Shown here: one piece after another, positions 17,521-26,108 of the stretch
Numbering within the stretch: position 1 is the first letter of the stretch
Layout: every line of letters starts with the position of its first letter
From: Prevotella sp. OH937_COT-195
Lineage (GTDB): Bacteria; Bacteroidota; Bacteroidia; Bacteroidales; Bacteroidaceae
DNA: 64,000 nt
NCBI RefSeq assembly: GCF_003932845.1
Contig: NZ_RQZH01000010.1
Span: 1-64,000, forward strand
Direction: 5' to 3'
Program-made: the position numbers and the translations under genes
Notes under the pieces: model-generated
Told to the model about the DNA's origin: nothing
The model's database searches: none
The model's input: the letters and a program-made list of their open reading frames with translations, nothing else

Positions 17521-18603
17521 ATGGATTTACACATATTTAATCCTGAACACGACATGGCACTTGCATGCAATAGGAAACGTTTCACGCCTCCGCATGTCGC
17601 GCAGGAACTCCGTATGAATCTGGGATGGATACCGTCGTTGTGGGCAGCAGATGGTGACGCAGTTCTTGTCGATGACGTTGATTTCGCATTTAAGGCAGCA
17701 TCCGGTTTCAAGGGGAAAAAGTCGAAAGTGCATTTCGTTTGTTGTGCCGACATTGGTGGCATGATGATAGATGCGGTAAGCCCATGGGGATGGGACAGTG
17801 CGGTAAAGACACGTTTGATAGATGCCGGTGTGCCATCGGATATAATGCCTTCTGACAATATAATGGAGCAAATACGGTTACTCTCTTGTCGTATTCAGAC
17901 ACGACCTGTACTTTCAGTGTTGCGTGAAGGTCTTGAAAAAGTTACTTGTGGCGAAGCATTCCAAGTTGACAACATTTCGAAGTTGGATAAAATCTTGTCA
18001 GACAGAGGTAAAATTGTAGTGAAAGCACCATGGAGCAGTAGCGGCAGAGGAATCCGTTATATTGATGGAAGGTTTACACGTTCTGTTTCCGGGTTCATAA
18101 AAAACGTTATATATGAGCAGGGCAGTGTTATGGTTGAACCTTATTATAATAAGGTGAAAGATTTCGGAATGGAGTTCGAGTCTCTTGATGACGGAAGTGT
18201 GGTATATAGAGGACTGTCACTTTTCAGAACGCGTAACGGAGCCTATGCAGGCAACCTTTTGGCAAGCGAGGACGAAAAGATGGAGATGTTGACACGTTAC
18301 ATTCCGTTCGAAATACTTAATGAAGTAAGGTCGAGAATATGTATGTATTTTTCCGGTTTGTTGAATGGTAACTATCGTGGACCATTTGGCGTTGACATGA
18401 TGGTGGTTGCTGCCGGTGGAGTGGGCGATGGTTTTCTGCTTCATCCGTGCGTTGAGATAAATCTTAGGTGTACAATGGGGCATGTGGCATTGTCACTTAC
18501 CCCCGCTTTATCTGTCGCACACAGTCTGATGCACATAGACCATGAAGTAAATTACCGTCTGCGCATCTCCCCGCTTGAGAATCCTTTTGTGAAAGTTATA
18601 TGA
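17521..18603 (+). CDS. ATP-grasp-like protein of unknown function
   Basis: 360 residues. I know of similar unnamed Bacteroidales proteins opening MDLHIFNPEHDMALA. Two ATP-grasp hallmarks are visible: Lys168 followed by the small-residue loop SSSGRG at 172-177, and the metal-binding Glu312-x-Asn314-x-Arg316 in EINLR. EPYYNKVKDFGMEF fits the central beta strand of the grasp. No peptide, carboxylate or nucleotide substrate can be named. It is transcribed alone, divergent from the AAA_14 gene. Confidence 0.65.
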   Translation: MDLHIFNPEHDMALACNRKRFTPPHVAQELRMNLGWIPSLWAADGDAVLVDDVDFAFKAASGFKGKKSKVHFVCCADIGGMMIDAVSPWGWDSAVKTRLIDAGVPSDIMPSDNIMEQIRLLSCRIQTRPVLSVLREGLEKVTCGEAFQVDNISKLDKILSDRGKIVVKAPWSSSGRGIRYIDGRFTRSVSGFIKNVIYEQGSVMVEPYYNKVKDFGMEFESLDDGSVVYRGLSLFRTRNGAYAGNLLASEDEKMEMLTRYIPFEILNEVRSRICMYFSGLLNGNYRGPFGVDMMVVAAGGVGDGFLLHPCVEINLRCTMGHVALSLTPALSVAHSLMHIDHEVNYRLRISPLENPFVKVI

Positions 18604-18694
18604 GATAGTTTTTCAATTCCTGAAAAATTATACCGGTTTGACTTGCCAAAACTGTCTGTGCTTTATACGAATACTATTGAAATATTGCAGGAAA

Positions 18695-19258
18695 CTATTC
18701 TGTAATCCAGTTGGAAATTATTTTTCTTCCATCAGGTGTCAGTACACTTTCGGGGTGAAATTGTATTCCCCTTACATCATACTTGCGATGTCGTAATGCC
18801 ATAATATGACCTTCGTCGCTTTCCGCGGTTATTTCAAGGCATTGTGGGAAATTTTCCTTTGAGACGACCCATGAGTGATAACGTCCCATTGCGATATGCC
18901 TGTCGCAACCGTTGAATATCGGGTCGTTTCCGAATTGTGTACCAATGGTTGCAATACCGTGGAAAACATTTGGCAGATTCTCAAGTCTTGCTCCGAAAGC
19001 CTCACCAATGGCCTGATGCCCGAGACATATACCGAAAATAGATTTCCTATCGGTGTATGTCGTGATAATATCATTAAGCATTCTCGTATCTGATGGCACA
19101 CCCGGTCCGGGCGAAATCATTATCTTGTCAAAATGTTCTAAGTCTCCGATGTTGAAATTGTCGTTATGCAATACGGTTACATGAGCGTCAAGTTCTTTTA
19201 TGATATGGGATAGATTATATGTGAAACTATCGTAATTATCTATTATAACAATTCTCAT
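18695..19258 (-). CDS. trpG: Glutamine amidotransferase of anthranilate/aminodeoxychorismate synthase
   Basis: 187 residues, a class-I glutamine amidotransferase. The nucleophile is Cys78 in GICLGHQ, with the His-Glu pair in GIQFHPES near the end. It supplies ammonia to TrpE or PabB. Its ATG begins immediately after the stop of the trpF-like gene, which favours a tryptophan role, but no trpE or pabB is in the window and PabA cannot be excluded. Stop at 18695. Confidence 0.85.
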   Translation of the reverse strand: MRIVIIDNYDSFTYNLSHIIKELDAHVTVLHNDNFNIGDLEHFDKIMISPGPGVPSDTRMLNDIITTYTDRKSIFGICLGHQAIGEAFGARLENLPNVFHGIATIGTQFGNDPIFNGCDRHIAMGRYHSWVVSKENFPQCLEITAESDEGHIMALRHRKYDVRGIQFHPESVLTPDGRKIISNWITE

Positions 19259-19960
19259 TTAATTCTTTATTTTCCCGATAAAGTTTCCAAGTTTTTCCAC
19301 ATCTTTTATACCGGTTTCCTTTTCAAAACATTCGTTCACATCTATCCCCGCGAACATGTTATTATTGAAATTCTTTATGATTTCGGCATCTTCAATGTTG
19401 AATTCACAACTAAGTAAGAATGGTATATTGCCTTCGTATTCTTTCAAGATGTCGAGATAATGAATTAAACGGTCGGTCTCCTTGTTTTCGTATTTCATGT
19501 CGAACAGCAACAAGTCTGCATAACCTTCATATTCCCGACATTTTTCCAAATCCTTTTTCTCCCGCACCTCAATCCTTTTTATTACTTTCAATCCTTTGTG
19601 AATGTCAGGATCCACACTCCTCTTGAGGTTGTCAATCATTATACTGCTCTCGTTACCGTTAAGTTGAACATAGTCGAGATAATGGTTGTATATCCGGGAA
19701 ACAATGGTCTGCGGCATTTCATCGATAAATACTCCTGCTCTTTTTACAATCTTGTTATGAACCAATTTCATTTCCCCCTTCGTCTTTAATTCTTTTAGGC
19801 GTTCTTCGCTATAGTCGGGAATGATGCCCGCACCGGCGGAAATCATCTTTACATATCTTGAACTTGTGGGGTAGAATGCAAAACCAATCATGTCCACGTC
19901 TAAATCGGTAACTGCGCGAATGTTTTCTTTCTCGCACATACCACAAACTTTAACCAACAT
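19259..19960 (-). CDS. trpF: Phosphoribosylanthranilate isomerase
   Basis: About 233 residues from the ATG at 19960 (MLVKVCGM); ATGs at 19969 and 19975 are also possible. The longer open frame to 20011 is excluded because it crosses the promoter. Catalytic Cys lies in KVCGM, and GFAFYPTSSRY and the C-terminal acidic site (LLLFDM) match TrpF. The usual VQLHG appears as VQLNG, and a stretch of about 20 residues after SSRY is longer than in most TrpF. It is followed directly by trpG. Confidence 0.85.
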   Translation of the reverse strand: MLVKVCGMCEKENIRAVTDLDVDMIGFAFYPTSSRYVKMISAGAGIIPDYSEERLKELKTKGEMKLVHNKIVKRAGVFIDEMPQTIVSRIYNHYLDYVQLNGNESSIMIDNLKRSVDPDIHKGLKVIKRIEVREKKDLEKCREYEGYADLLLFDMKYENKETDRLIHYLDILKEYEGNIPFLLSCEFNIEDAEIIKNFNNNMFAGIDVNECFEKETGIKDVEKLGNFIGKIKN

Positions 19961-19986
19961 ATTATTCATATACATTTGCTTGTATG

Positions 19987-20016
19987 CAAAGTTACATATA
20001 CTTATCAACACTTCAA
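19987..20016 (-). promoter_or_regulatory. trpF-trpG promoter
   Basis: On the minus strand TTG (20014-20016), 19 nt, TAACTTTG (19987-19994). It sets the likely RNA start near 19981, and therefore the start codon at or after 19975. Confidence 0.65.
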
Positions 20017-20212
20017 ACTTTTTATGCAGATATTTTTTTGTTTTTTGTTTACGTCACACTTGGCAAAAAAACTTTTTCTTTGCTTTTTACACTATGTGTG
20101 AAATATTTTCATGCTCTTGTGTAATAAAACCCAATATCGTTTCGTTATTAAAAATAAACGATAAAAAGTAAATCAAAAAAACAATCAATTTAATTAAACA
20201 GATTTAGTGCCT

Positions 20213-20338
20213 ATGAAGTTTTTTACTACTGAAGAGATGAAGCCGTCAGAACAAACGCTCAATCTTATTCGTCAGATAGCATATGCCTATCGTGTGTTCA
20301 ACAACAACGGTAAATCTCAGTTCTATTGTCTGAATTAA
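20213..20338 (+). CDS. 41-residue small protein before rpe
   Basis: ATG at 20213 to TAA at 20338, 41 residues opening MKFFTTEEMKPSEQTL and ending NNGKSQFYCLN. The composition is protein-like, and the stop is only 4 nt before the rpe ATG, so the two are probably translated from one message. I recall similar tiny unnamed proteins in other Bacteroidales genomes. It has no membrane segment and no known function. Confidence 0.6.
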   Translation: MKFFTTEEMKPSEQTLNLIRQIAYAYRVFNNNGKSQFYCLN

Positions 20339-20342
20339 GGAT

Positions 20343-20990
20343 ATGGCAATTGTTTCTCCCTCTTTGCTCTCTGCCAATTTTATTGACTTGCAGTCAGACA
20401 TTGACATGATAAACAAAAGTGCTGCCGACTGGTTGCACATGGACATAATGGACGGGGTTTTCGTTCCGAATATCTCTTTCGGCTTCCCCGTACTCGAGGC
20501 CGTGGCCAAGGCATGTACAAAACCGCTCGATGTTCATTTTATGATTGTCAATCCCGAGCGTTACATTGCACGGACAGCCAAGGCCGGAGCAATGATGATG
20601 AATGTGCATTATGAGGCTTGCACGCATCTTAACCGTACCATACAGGAAATACACGAGGCAGGCATGAAAGCCGGCGTAACGCTTAATCCTGCCACCCCCG
20701 TATCTTGTCTTGAAGATATTATATGCGATTTAGATATGGTATTACTTATGAGTGTCAATCCCGGTTTCGGAGGACAGAAGTTTATCGAGAGTTCGATAAA
20801 CAAGACGAAACGACTTCGCAAACTCATAGCGGAATCCGGTTCGCATGCCCTGATAGAGGTTGACGGAGGAGTTCAAGGAGACACGGCTCCGCGCCTTGTT
20901 GATGCCGGTTGCGATGTGCTTGTTAGCGGAAGTTATGTTTTTAGTGCCTCAAATCCATGTGAGGTTATAAGGCAACTGAAAGAACTTTAG
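20343..20990 (+). CDS. rpe: Ribulose-phosphate 3-epimerase
   Basis: 215 residues, full length. It interconverts ribulose-5-phosphate and xylulose-5-phosphate in the pentose phosphate pathway. SLLSANFIDL, the metal ligands in WLHMDIMDGVFVPN, DVHFMI, MSVNPGFGGQKF and EVDGG all match the family. It lies 4 nt after the small gene. It ends in TAG. Confidence 0.95.
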   Translation: MAIVSPSLLSANFIDLQSDIDMINKSAADWLHMDIMDGVFVPNISFGFPVLEAVAKACTKPLDVHFMIVNPERYIARTAKAGAMMMNVHYEACTHLNRTIQEIHEAGMKAGVTLNPATPVSCLEDIICDLDMVLLMSVNPGFGGQKFIESSINKTKRLRKLIAESGSHALIEVDGGVQGDTAPRLVDAGCDVLVSGSYVFSASNPCEVIRQLKEL

Positions 20991-21032
20991 GAAAACAATA
21001 TATAATTCCATCGCACAGATAGACAAACAATG

Positions 21033-21629
21033 TCACATCATGTTAAGTACGACATTATTCTCTTTTGCTATGCGCCGCATGTTTATTATTGCGTAGCGCA
21101 TTCGTCCGAGGGCAGTGTTTATGCTTACGCCGGTTGTTTCCGCAATCTCTTTGAATGACAACTCTTGGTAGTAGCGCATAAACACCACCTCTCGCTGCGA
21201 TGGCGGCAATTTATCCATTATGCGCCTTACATCGCGCAATACCTGCTCGTTGACATATTCGGCCTCGGCAAATCCGTAAAGAATATCTTTCGGATTTAGG
21301 TTGCTTAGGTCATTGCCTTTCGTGGGTTCAATTATGTTTTGTGATTTTTGTTCCCTGAACCAATCCATCACGGCATTATGTGCAATGCGCATCATCCACC
21401 CAGAGAATTTACCGCATGGGCGGTACAACCCGTGGTTGAGTTTTGCTATGGCTTTCAAGAATGTCTCTTGGAAAATGTCTTCCGCAATGTCTTTGTTCCG
21501 CACAACGAATTGTATATATTGGAACAATCTGTCTTTTGTGCGTTCCAAAAGCAAGTCGAATGCACGGTTGTTACCATCTACATAAGATAGTGCCAACTCC
21601 TCGTCGGTCATATCATGCAAATCTTTCAT
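21033..21629 (-). CDS. RNA polymerase sigma factor, ECF-like sigma-70 family
   Basis: 198 residues. Sigma region 2 is seen in RLFQYIQFVVRNKDIAEDIFQETFLKA and DWFREQ, and region 4 in LPPSQREVVFMRYYQELSFKEIAETTGVSINTALGRMRYA. No anti-sigma gene is adjacent, so it is not a paired Bus- or Sus-type regulator. The transcript leader is about 120 nt. Confidence 0.88.
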   Translation of the reverse strand: MKDLHDMTDEELALSYVDGNNRAFDLLLERTKDRLFQYIQFVVRNKDIAEDIFQETFLKAIAKLNHGLYRPCGKFSGWMMRIAHNAVMDWFREQKSQNIIEPTKGNDLSNLNPKDILYGFAEAEYVNEQVLRDVRRIMDKLPPSQREVVFMRYYQELSFKEIAETTGVSINTALGRMRYAIINMRRIAKENNVVLNMM

Positions 21630-21752
21630 CTTCTATATTTGTTGTTTTATCGAAGTAAAGATGTCCTTATAGGCAACCGTGTTTTAAAAGTTAATAATAT
21701 TTTTTATTCAAGACTTGCCATGATTCGGCATAATCATTGCTTTTAACGCATG

Positions 21753-21783
21753 CAAAGATAAATAGAAATGTTTTATCAAACAA
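21753..21783 (-). promoter_or_regulatory. Promoter of the sigma-factor gene
   Basis: On the minus strand TTG (21781-21783), 20 nt, TATCTTTG (21753-21760). Confidence 0.6.
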
Positions 21784-21811
21784 ATATTTTAATAATTTTG
21801 TGATAAAAAGT

Positions 21812-21841
21812 TTGCGGGTAATTAAAAAAGTCGTATATTTG
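21812..21841 (+). promoter_or_regulatory. Promoter of the cobalamin riboswitch transcript
   Basis: TTG (21812-21814), 19-nt spacer, TATATTTG (21834-21841). Transcription would start near 21848, just at the left edge of the riboswitch. Confidence 0.7.
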
Positions 21842-21849
21842 CACCCGCT

Positions 21850-22035
21850 AAGGTTTACCATGCGGTAATTAATAGGGAACGGGGCGAAAATCCCCGACTG
21901 TCTCGCAGCTGTGAGTCCCTTTATAAGTACTGAAGCAAGAAATCCACTGCCCCTTGTTTTGATCTTGGGCGGGAAGGAGCATCAGTATGGGACGTAGTCA
22001 GAAGACCTGCCTTAAGCCGTGAAGGTTTGTTTCTC
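21850..22035 (+). promoter_or_regulatory. Cobalamin (B12) riboswitch
   Basis: The B12 box AGTCAGAAGACCTGCC is at 21996-22011. Upstream are AATAGGGAAC, a GGGG/CCCC hairpin (ACGGGGCGAAAATCCCCGA) and CTGTCTCGCAGCTGTGAGTCCC, which are the core features of the cobalamin aptamer in the correct order. It points to the right, but no B12 transport or synthesis gene follows on the plus strand. Only a 26-codon frame and a terminator lie between it and the end of hemW, which is on the other strand. Confidence 0.9.
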
Positions 22036-22068
22036 TCGATGTAAGGGACTCAGGCAAACAATTCGGGA

Positions 22069-22149
22069 ATGAAATTACAATTTTTGCACATAGTGCATTG
22101 TTGTGTTGTGGTATTACGTAAATATGAACCTACGTGTATTATTATATAA
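22069..22149 (+). CDS. Possible 26-residue peptide behind the B12 riboswitch
   Basis: ATG at 22069 to TAA at 22149, opening MKLQFLHIVHCCVVVLRKYE. It is hydrophobic, with two cysteines and two histidines. It is the only frame between the riboswitch and its terminator. It may be a real riboswitch-controlled microprotein, the remnant of a lost outer-membrane or transport gene, or chance. Confidence 0.25.
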   Translation: MKLQFLHIVHCCVVVLRKYEPTCIII

Positions 22150-22169
22150 GTTTTTTTAAAAGAAAGAAT

Positions 22170-22197
22170 GGGTGAGACCGTGAGGCCTCGCCCTTTT
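22170..22197 (+). terminator. Terminator of the riboswitch transcript
   Basis: GGGTGAG (22170-22176) pairs with CTCGCCC (22187-22193, one G-U pair) and is followed by TTTT. Together with the promoter at 21812 it defines a transcript of about 350 nt. It ends 45 nt before the hemW stop on the opposite strand. Confidence 0.6.
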
Positions 22198-22241
22198 GCT
22201 TTCCATAAAAACGGATTTTGACTGTCATGTCATGTTTCCTG

Positions 22242-23375
22242 TCAAATCTTTATGAGTTCTGTCATTATGGAATCGCTGACGAATATTCCTTTGCGTGTAA
22301 GATGTATGTTGGTGTCGGTAATGGCAAGCAGTCCTCTTTCATACATGGGTTGTGCCGTTTTCAGCAGATATTCTCGTTGTTCCATGGTAAGGTCGTTCAG
22401 GCAAATACCCTCGCGTGTGCGTAGTGCGGTGGTCACAATGTCATTGTAATGCGTGTCTTTATCAATCAATTCGCTGCCCTCGATGGGTCTTTTTCCGATG
22501 TTGGCAATCTTTATGTATTCCGTTATGTCGGCTATGTTCCACGAACGTTCGTGCAAATCGTAGGAATGTGCTGCAGCCCCAATGCCTGTGTATGGTACAT
22601 TTTTCCAGTAATTGCTGTTATGAACCGAGCGGAAAGGAGAACTTTTCCCACCGTCCTCTGATAGTTTCGCGAAGTTCGATATTTCGTAGTGTTCGTATCC
22701 GTCGGCTTTCATCATGTCAACCAATAGTTCGAACATGGCAAGGCTCTGCTCATCGTTGCATTGGTCTGTTTTACCCCTCTCAAACATGGCATGCAGCGGA
22801 GTACCTTCTTCATACATAAGACTATATGCCGATATGTGTCGCGGCTGCAATGCCAAAGCATGTTTTATGTCGTTCTCCCAGTCGGAAAGTGTTTGCCCCG
22901 GGAATCCGAACATTAGGTCGATGCTGATGTTCTTAATTTCTGCCTCGCGCAATGCCGTTACCGCAACAGCAATCTGTCTCGCATTGTGTCGCCTCTTGAT
23001 AAATTGCAATCGTTCGTCGGAAAACGTCTGTGCGCCGAGACTTACGCGGTTGAACCCCATATCTGCCAATTCCACGGCATATTCTTTGTCAATGTCGTCG
23101 GGATTGCATTCTATCGTAATCTCCGCATTACGATCTACACAATACACCTTATTTATATTATATAACAGAGTGCGGAGTTGCTTTGGAGACAGTTGCGAAG
23201 GAGTGCCTCCCCCGAGATATATGGTGTTGATTGTGCTGCCGACATCGCGCAATGACATCTCTCGGACGAGTGCCGAAATGTATTCGTCGCGCAGTGTAAG
23301 ACGGGTGGTGCTGTAGAAACCGCAATATATGCAGCGGCTCTCACAGAAAGGGATATGTATATATAATGATTTCAA
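22242..23375 (-). CDS. hemW: Radical SAM heme chaperone HemW (formerly coproporphyrinogen III oxidase-like)
   Basis: 377 residues. The iron-sulfur motif is Cys11, Cys15 and Cys18 in CESRCIYC, followed by GFYST, the form seen in HemW. YLGGGTPS, ECNPDD, GVSLGAQ-like (RVSLGAQTF) and ISIDLMFGFPGQ are conserved. It is thought to insert heme into respiratory proteins. No promoter was assigned. It is convergent with the riboswitch transcript. Confidence 0.92.
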   Translation of the reverse strand: MKSLYIHIPFCESRCIYCGFYSTTRLTLRDEYISALVREMSLRDVGSTINTIYLGGGTPSQLSPKQLRTLLYNINKVYCVDRNAEITIECNPDDIDKEYAVELADMGFNRVSLGAQTFSDERLQFIKRRHNARQIAVAVTALREAEIKNISIDLMFGFPGQTLSDWENDIKHALALQPRHISAYSLMYEEGTPLHAMFERGKTDQCNDEQSLAMFELLVDMMKADGYEHYEISNFAKLSEDGGKSSPFRSVHNSNYWKNVPYTGIGAAAHSYDLHERSWNIADITEYIKIANIGKRPIEGSELIDKDTHYNDIVTTALRTREGICLNDLTMEQREYLLKTAQPMYERGLLAITDTNIHLTRKGIFVSDSIMTELIKI

Positions 23376-23540
23376 ACCATTCTAAAAACGTTAAACCTTA
23401 ACAAAGAATTATGTTTGCAATGTAAAATAACGTTAAACGGCATGTAATTCTCAATTCTTATTTCTCAATTATTGATTTAATTCACTAACTTTAACCCCCA
23501 CAAAAGAATTGAGTTCAATATAAACCTAAATCCTAATGAT

Positions 23541-25700
23541 ATGAGAGTATATCAAACTAACGAAATTAAAAACATCGCATTGCTTGGCAGCGCGGGTAGC
23601 GGCAAGACCACACTTGCCGAGAGTATGTTATTCGAAAGCGGAGTAATAAAGCGTCGCGGCACGATAGAGGCAAAAAATACCGTGAGCGATTACTTCCCCG
23701 TGGAGCAGGAATATGGATACTCCGTATTCTCTACGGTGTTCAATGTGGAGTGGAACAATAAAAAACTTAATATAATAGATTGCCCGGGCAGCGACGACTT
23801 TGTGGGCGGAGCAATCACGGCTCTCAACGTTACCGATCAGGCATTGATACTCATCAACGGGCAATATGGTCCCGAGGTGGGAACGCAAAACATATTCCGA
23901 TATACGGAGAAACTTAAAAAACCGGTAATATTCCTTGTAAACCAACTTGACCGTGAGAACTGCGATTTCGATTCTGTAATGTCTCAGATGAAAGAAATTT
24001 ACGGCTCGAAATGTGTTCAGATACAATATCCCGTTTCAACAGGAGCCGGTTTCAATTCGATTATAGACGTGCTTCTCATGAAAAAATATTCATGGAAGCC
24101 GGAGGGCGGAGCACCGATAATAGAAGAAATTCCTGCCGAAGAGATAGACAAGGCAAAAGAGTTGCATGCGGCACTTGTAGAGACTGCTGCCGAGAACGAC
24201 GAGGCTCTGATGGAGAAATTCTTCATGGAGGAAACTTTATCGGAGGACGAGATGCGTGAAGGCATCCGCAAAGGATTGGTTACACGCAGCATTTTCCCGG
24301 TATTCTGTGTGTGCGGAGGCAAGTCGATGGGAGTGCGCCGACTCATGGAGTTCCTCGGAAACGTGGTGCCTTTCGTTAGCGACATGCCGAAAATTCACAA
24401 CACACGCGGTGAGGAAGTGCCCGCCGACAGCGAGGCACCGACATCGATATATTTCTTCAAAACCGGAATGGAACCGCACATTGGTGAGGTTTCTTATTTC
24501 AAAGTAATGAGCGGAACGATAAAGGCCGGCGTGGATCTTACAAATGCCGACCGTGGGTCGAAGGAGCGTGTCGCAGTGCTTAACGTATGTGCCGGAGCAA
24601 ATCGGCAGCCCGTTGACGAACTATGTGCCGGCGACATTGGCTGTACGGTTAAACTGAAAGACGTAAAGACGGGCAACACGCTGAATGAAAAAGAAGTGGA
24701 GAACCGTTTCGACTTTATAAAATATCCAAATTCGAAGTACTCGCGTGCGGTAATTGCAGTGAACGAGAGCGAGACGGAGAAGATGATGGCTGCGTTGACA
24801 AAGATGCGTCAGGAAGATCCTACATGGGTGGTAGAGCAGTCGAAAGAACTTAAACAAATAATAGTTCACGGACAAGGTGAGTTCCACTTGCGCACACTGA
24901 AATGGCGCATGGAAAACAATGAGAAAATACAGATAAAGTACGAAGAGCCGAAGATTCCTTACCGTGAGACAATTACCAAGGCTTCGCGTGCCGAATACCG
25001 TCATAAAAAACAATCGGGTGGAGCCGGTCAATTCGGCGAAGTTCATCTCATCGTAGAACCTTATGCCGAAGGCATGCCGGATCCCACAACGTATAAGTTC
25101 GGTGGTCAGGAGTATCGCATGAACATAAAGAACAAGGAAGAAGTCGACCTCGAGTGGGGCGGGAAACTTGTATTCCTTAACTCCGTGGTAGGTGGTGCGA
25201 TAGATGCGCGCTTCATGCCTGCAATCCTAAAAGGCATCATGGCCCGCATGGAGCAGGGACCGCTGACCGGCTCGTATGCACGCGATGTACGCGTTGTTGT
25301 CTATGACGGCAAGATGCACCCGGTAGATTCCAACGAACTTTCTTTCATGCTTGCAGCCCGTCAGGCATTTGCAGAAGCATTCAAGAATGCCGGTCCCAAA
25401 ATACTCGAGCCAATATATGACCTTGAGGTATTTGTTCCTTCAGATTATATGGGCGATGTTATGAGCGACCTGCAAGGTCGTCGCGCCTTAATCATGGGCA
25501 TGGACAGCGAAGCCGGTTATCAGAAACTATCGGCAAAGATTCCTCTGAAGGAATTGTCCAGTTACTCCATTGCACTCAGTTCTCTGACAGGCGGACGCGC
25601 TTCGTTCTCCACGAAGTTTGCAAGTTACGAACTCGTTCCCACCGACCTTCAAACAGAACTCATCAAGCAGCATGAGGCTGAGGCTGCCGAAGAAGAATAA
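23541..25700 (+). CDS. fusA2: Elongation factor G paralogue (EF-G2 type)
   Basis: 719 residues with all EF-G domains. The G1 loop is GSAGSGKT (16-23). The switch-II box, normally DTPGH, reads DCPGS at 80-84, so the histidine needed for GTP hydrolysis is a serine (Ser84). The switch-I RGITI stretch is replaced by EQEYGYSV, and the G4 box is NQLD (134-137) instead of NKMD. A Bacteroides EF-G paralogue, EF-G2, has been reported to translocate without hydrolysing GTP, supporting protein synthesis in starvation; this gene matches that description. It stands alone with a hairpin terminator at 25749-25783. The symbol fusA2 is by that analogy. Confidence 0.85.
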   Translation: MRVYQTNEIKNIALLGSAGSGKTTLAESMLFESGVIKRRGTIEAKNTVSDYFPVEQEYGYSVFSTVFNVEWNNKKLNIIDCPGSDDFVGGAITALNVTDQALILINGQYGPEVGTQNIFRYTEKLKKPVIFLVNQLDRENCDFDSVMSQMKEIYGSKCVQIQYPVSTGAGFNSIIDVLLMKKYSWKPEGGAPIIEEIPAEEIDKAKELHAALVETAAENDEALMEKFFMEETLSEDEMREGIRKGLVTRSIFPVFCVCGGKSMGVRRLMEFLGNVVPFVSDMPKIHNTRGEEVPADSEAPTSIYFFKTGMEPHIGEVSYFKVMSGTIKAGVDLTNADRGSKERVAVLNVCAGANRQPVDELCAGDIGCTVKLKDVKTGNTLNEKEVENRFDFIKYPNSKYSRAVIAVNESETEKMMAALTKMRQEDPTWVVEQSKELKQIIVHGQGEFHLRTLKWRMENNEKIQIKYEEPKIPYRETITKASRAEYRHKKQSGGAGQFGEVHLIVEPYAEGMPDPTTYKFGGQEYRMNIKNKEEVDLEWGGKLVFLNSVVGGAIDARFMPAILKGIMARMEQGPLTGSYARDVRVVVYDGKMHPVDSNELSFMLAARQAFAEAFKNAGPKILEPIYDLEVFVPSDYMGDVMSDLQGRRALIMGMDSEAGYQKLSAKIPLKELSSYSIALSSLTGGRASFSTKFASYELVPTDLQTELIKQHEAEAAEEE

Positions 25701-25748
25701 ATCTATAACATGCCATGACCTTTTGGATAAATGGCATTTACACATTAA

Positions 25749-25795
25749 AAACTCTGAAAACCAGTTGACGGTTTTCAGGGTTTGTCATATTGTTT
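25749..25795 (+). terminator. Terminator after the EF-G2 gene
   Basis: AAACTCTGAAAACC (25749-25762) pairs with GGTTTTCAGGGTTT (25770-25783), 14 bp with one G-U pair and a 7-nt loop. It is followed by GTCATATTGTTTTT. Confidence 0.7.
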
Positions 25796-25824
25796 TTCCA
25801 CGCATAAAAATTATATTGTTGTTA

Positions 25825-26022
25825 AACCCAAATCTGTCATTAGACCGCATTTGCTTAGATTTGCCATTGCCGTTACGCTTCCCAACTGCTTTTAGCCCGC
25901 TTGCTGACATCTGCGCAGCCGTTTCATCCCGATGCAGCCCGCTACGCCTTCGATGAAACGGCTGCACATCTGCTCAACAATCGAACAAAATCGGTTGAGG
26001 GTTCTAATGACAGATTTGGGTT
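25825..26022. mobile_element. MITE-like element, copy 1 (198 bp, 18-bp terminal inverted repeats)
   Basis: The ends are perfect inverted repeats: AACCCAAATCTGTCATTA (25825-25842) and its complement at 26005-26022. Inside, CAGCCGTTTCATC near 25918 pairs perfectly with GATGAAACGGCTG near 25954, so the whole element can fold back. A second, closely similar copy lies at 28784-28980. The two bracket rprX-rprY. There is no coding capacity, so any transposition would depend on a transposase elsewhere. No target duplication could be defined. Confidence 0.75.
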
Positions 26023-26108
26023 AAATGGCAAACACCATAAGCGAATTGTTGTAATAAAACACGTCGTATTCAGTGTAAACAGATATTCGTATATGCCGTA
26101 ATGCTATC

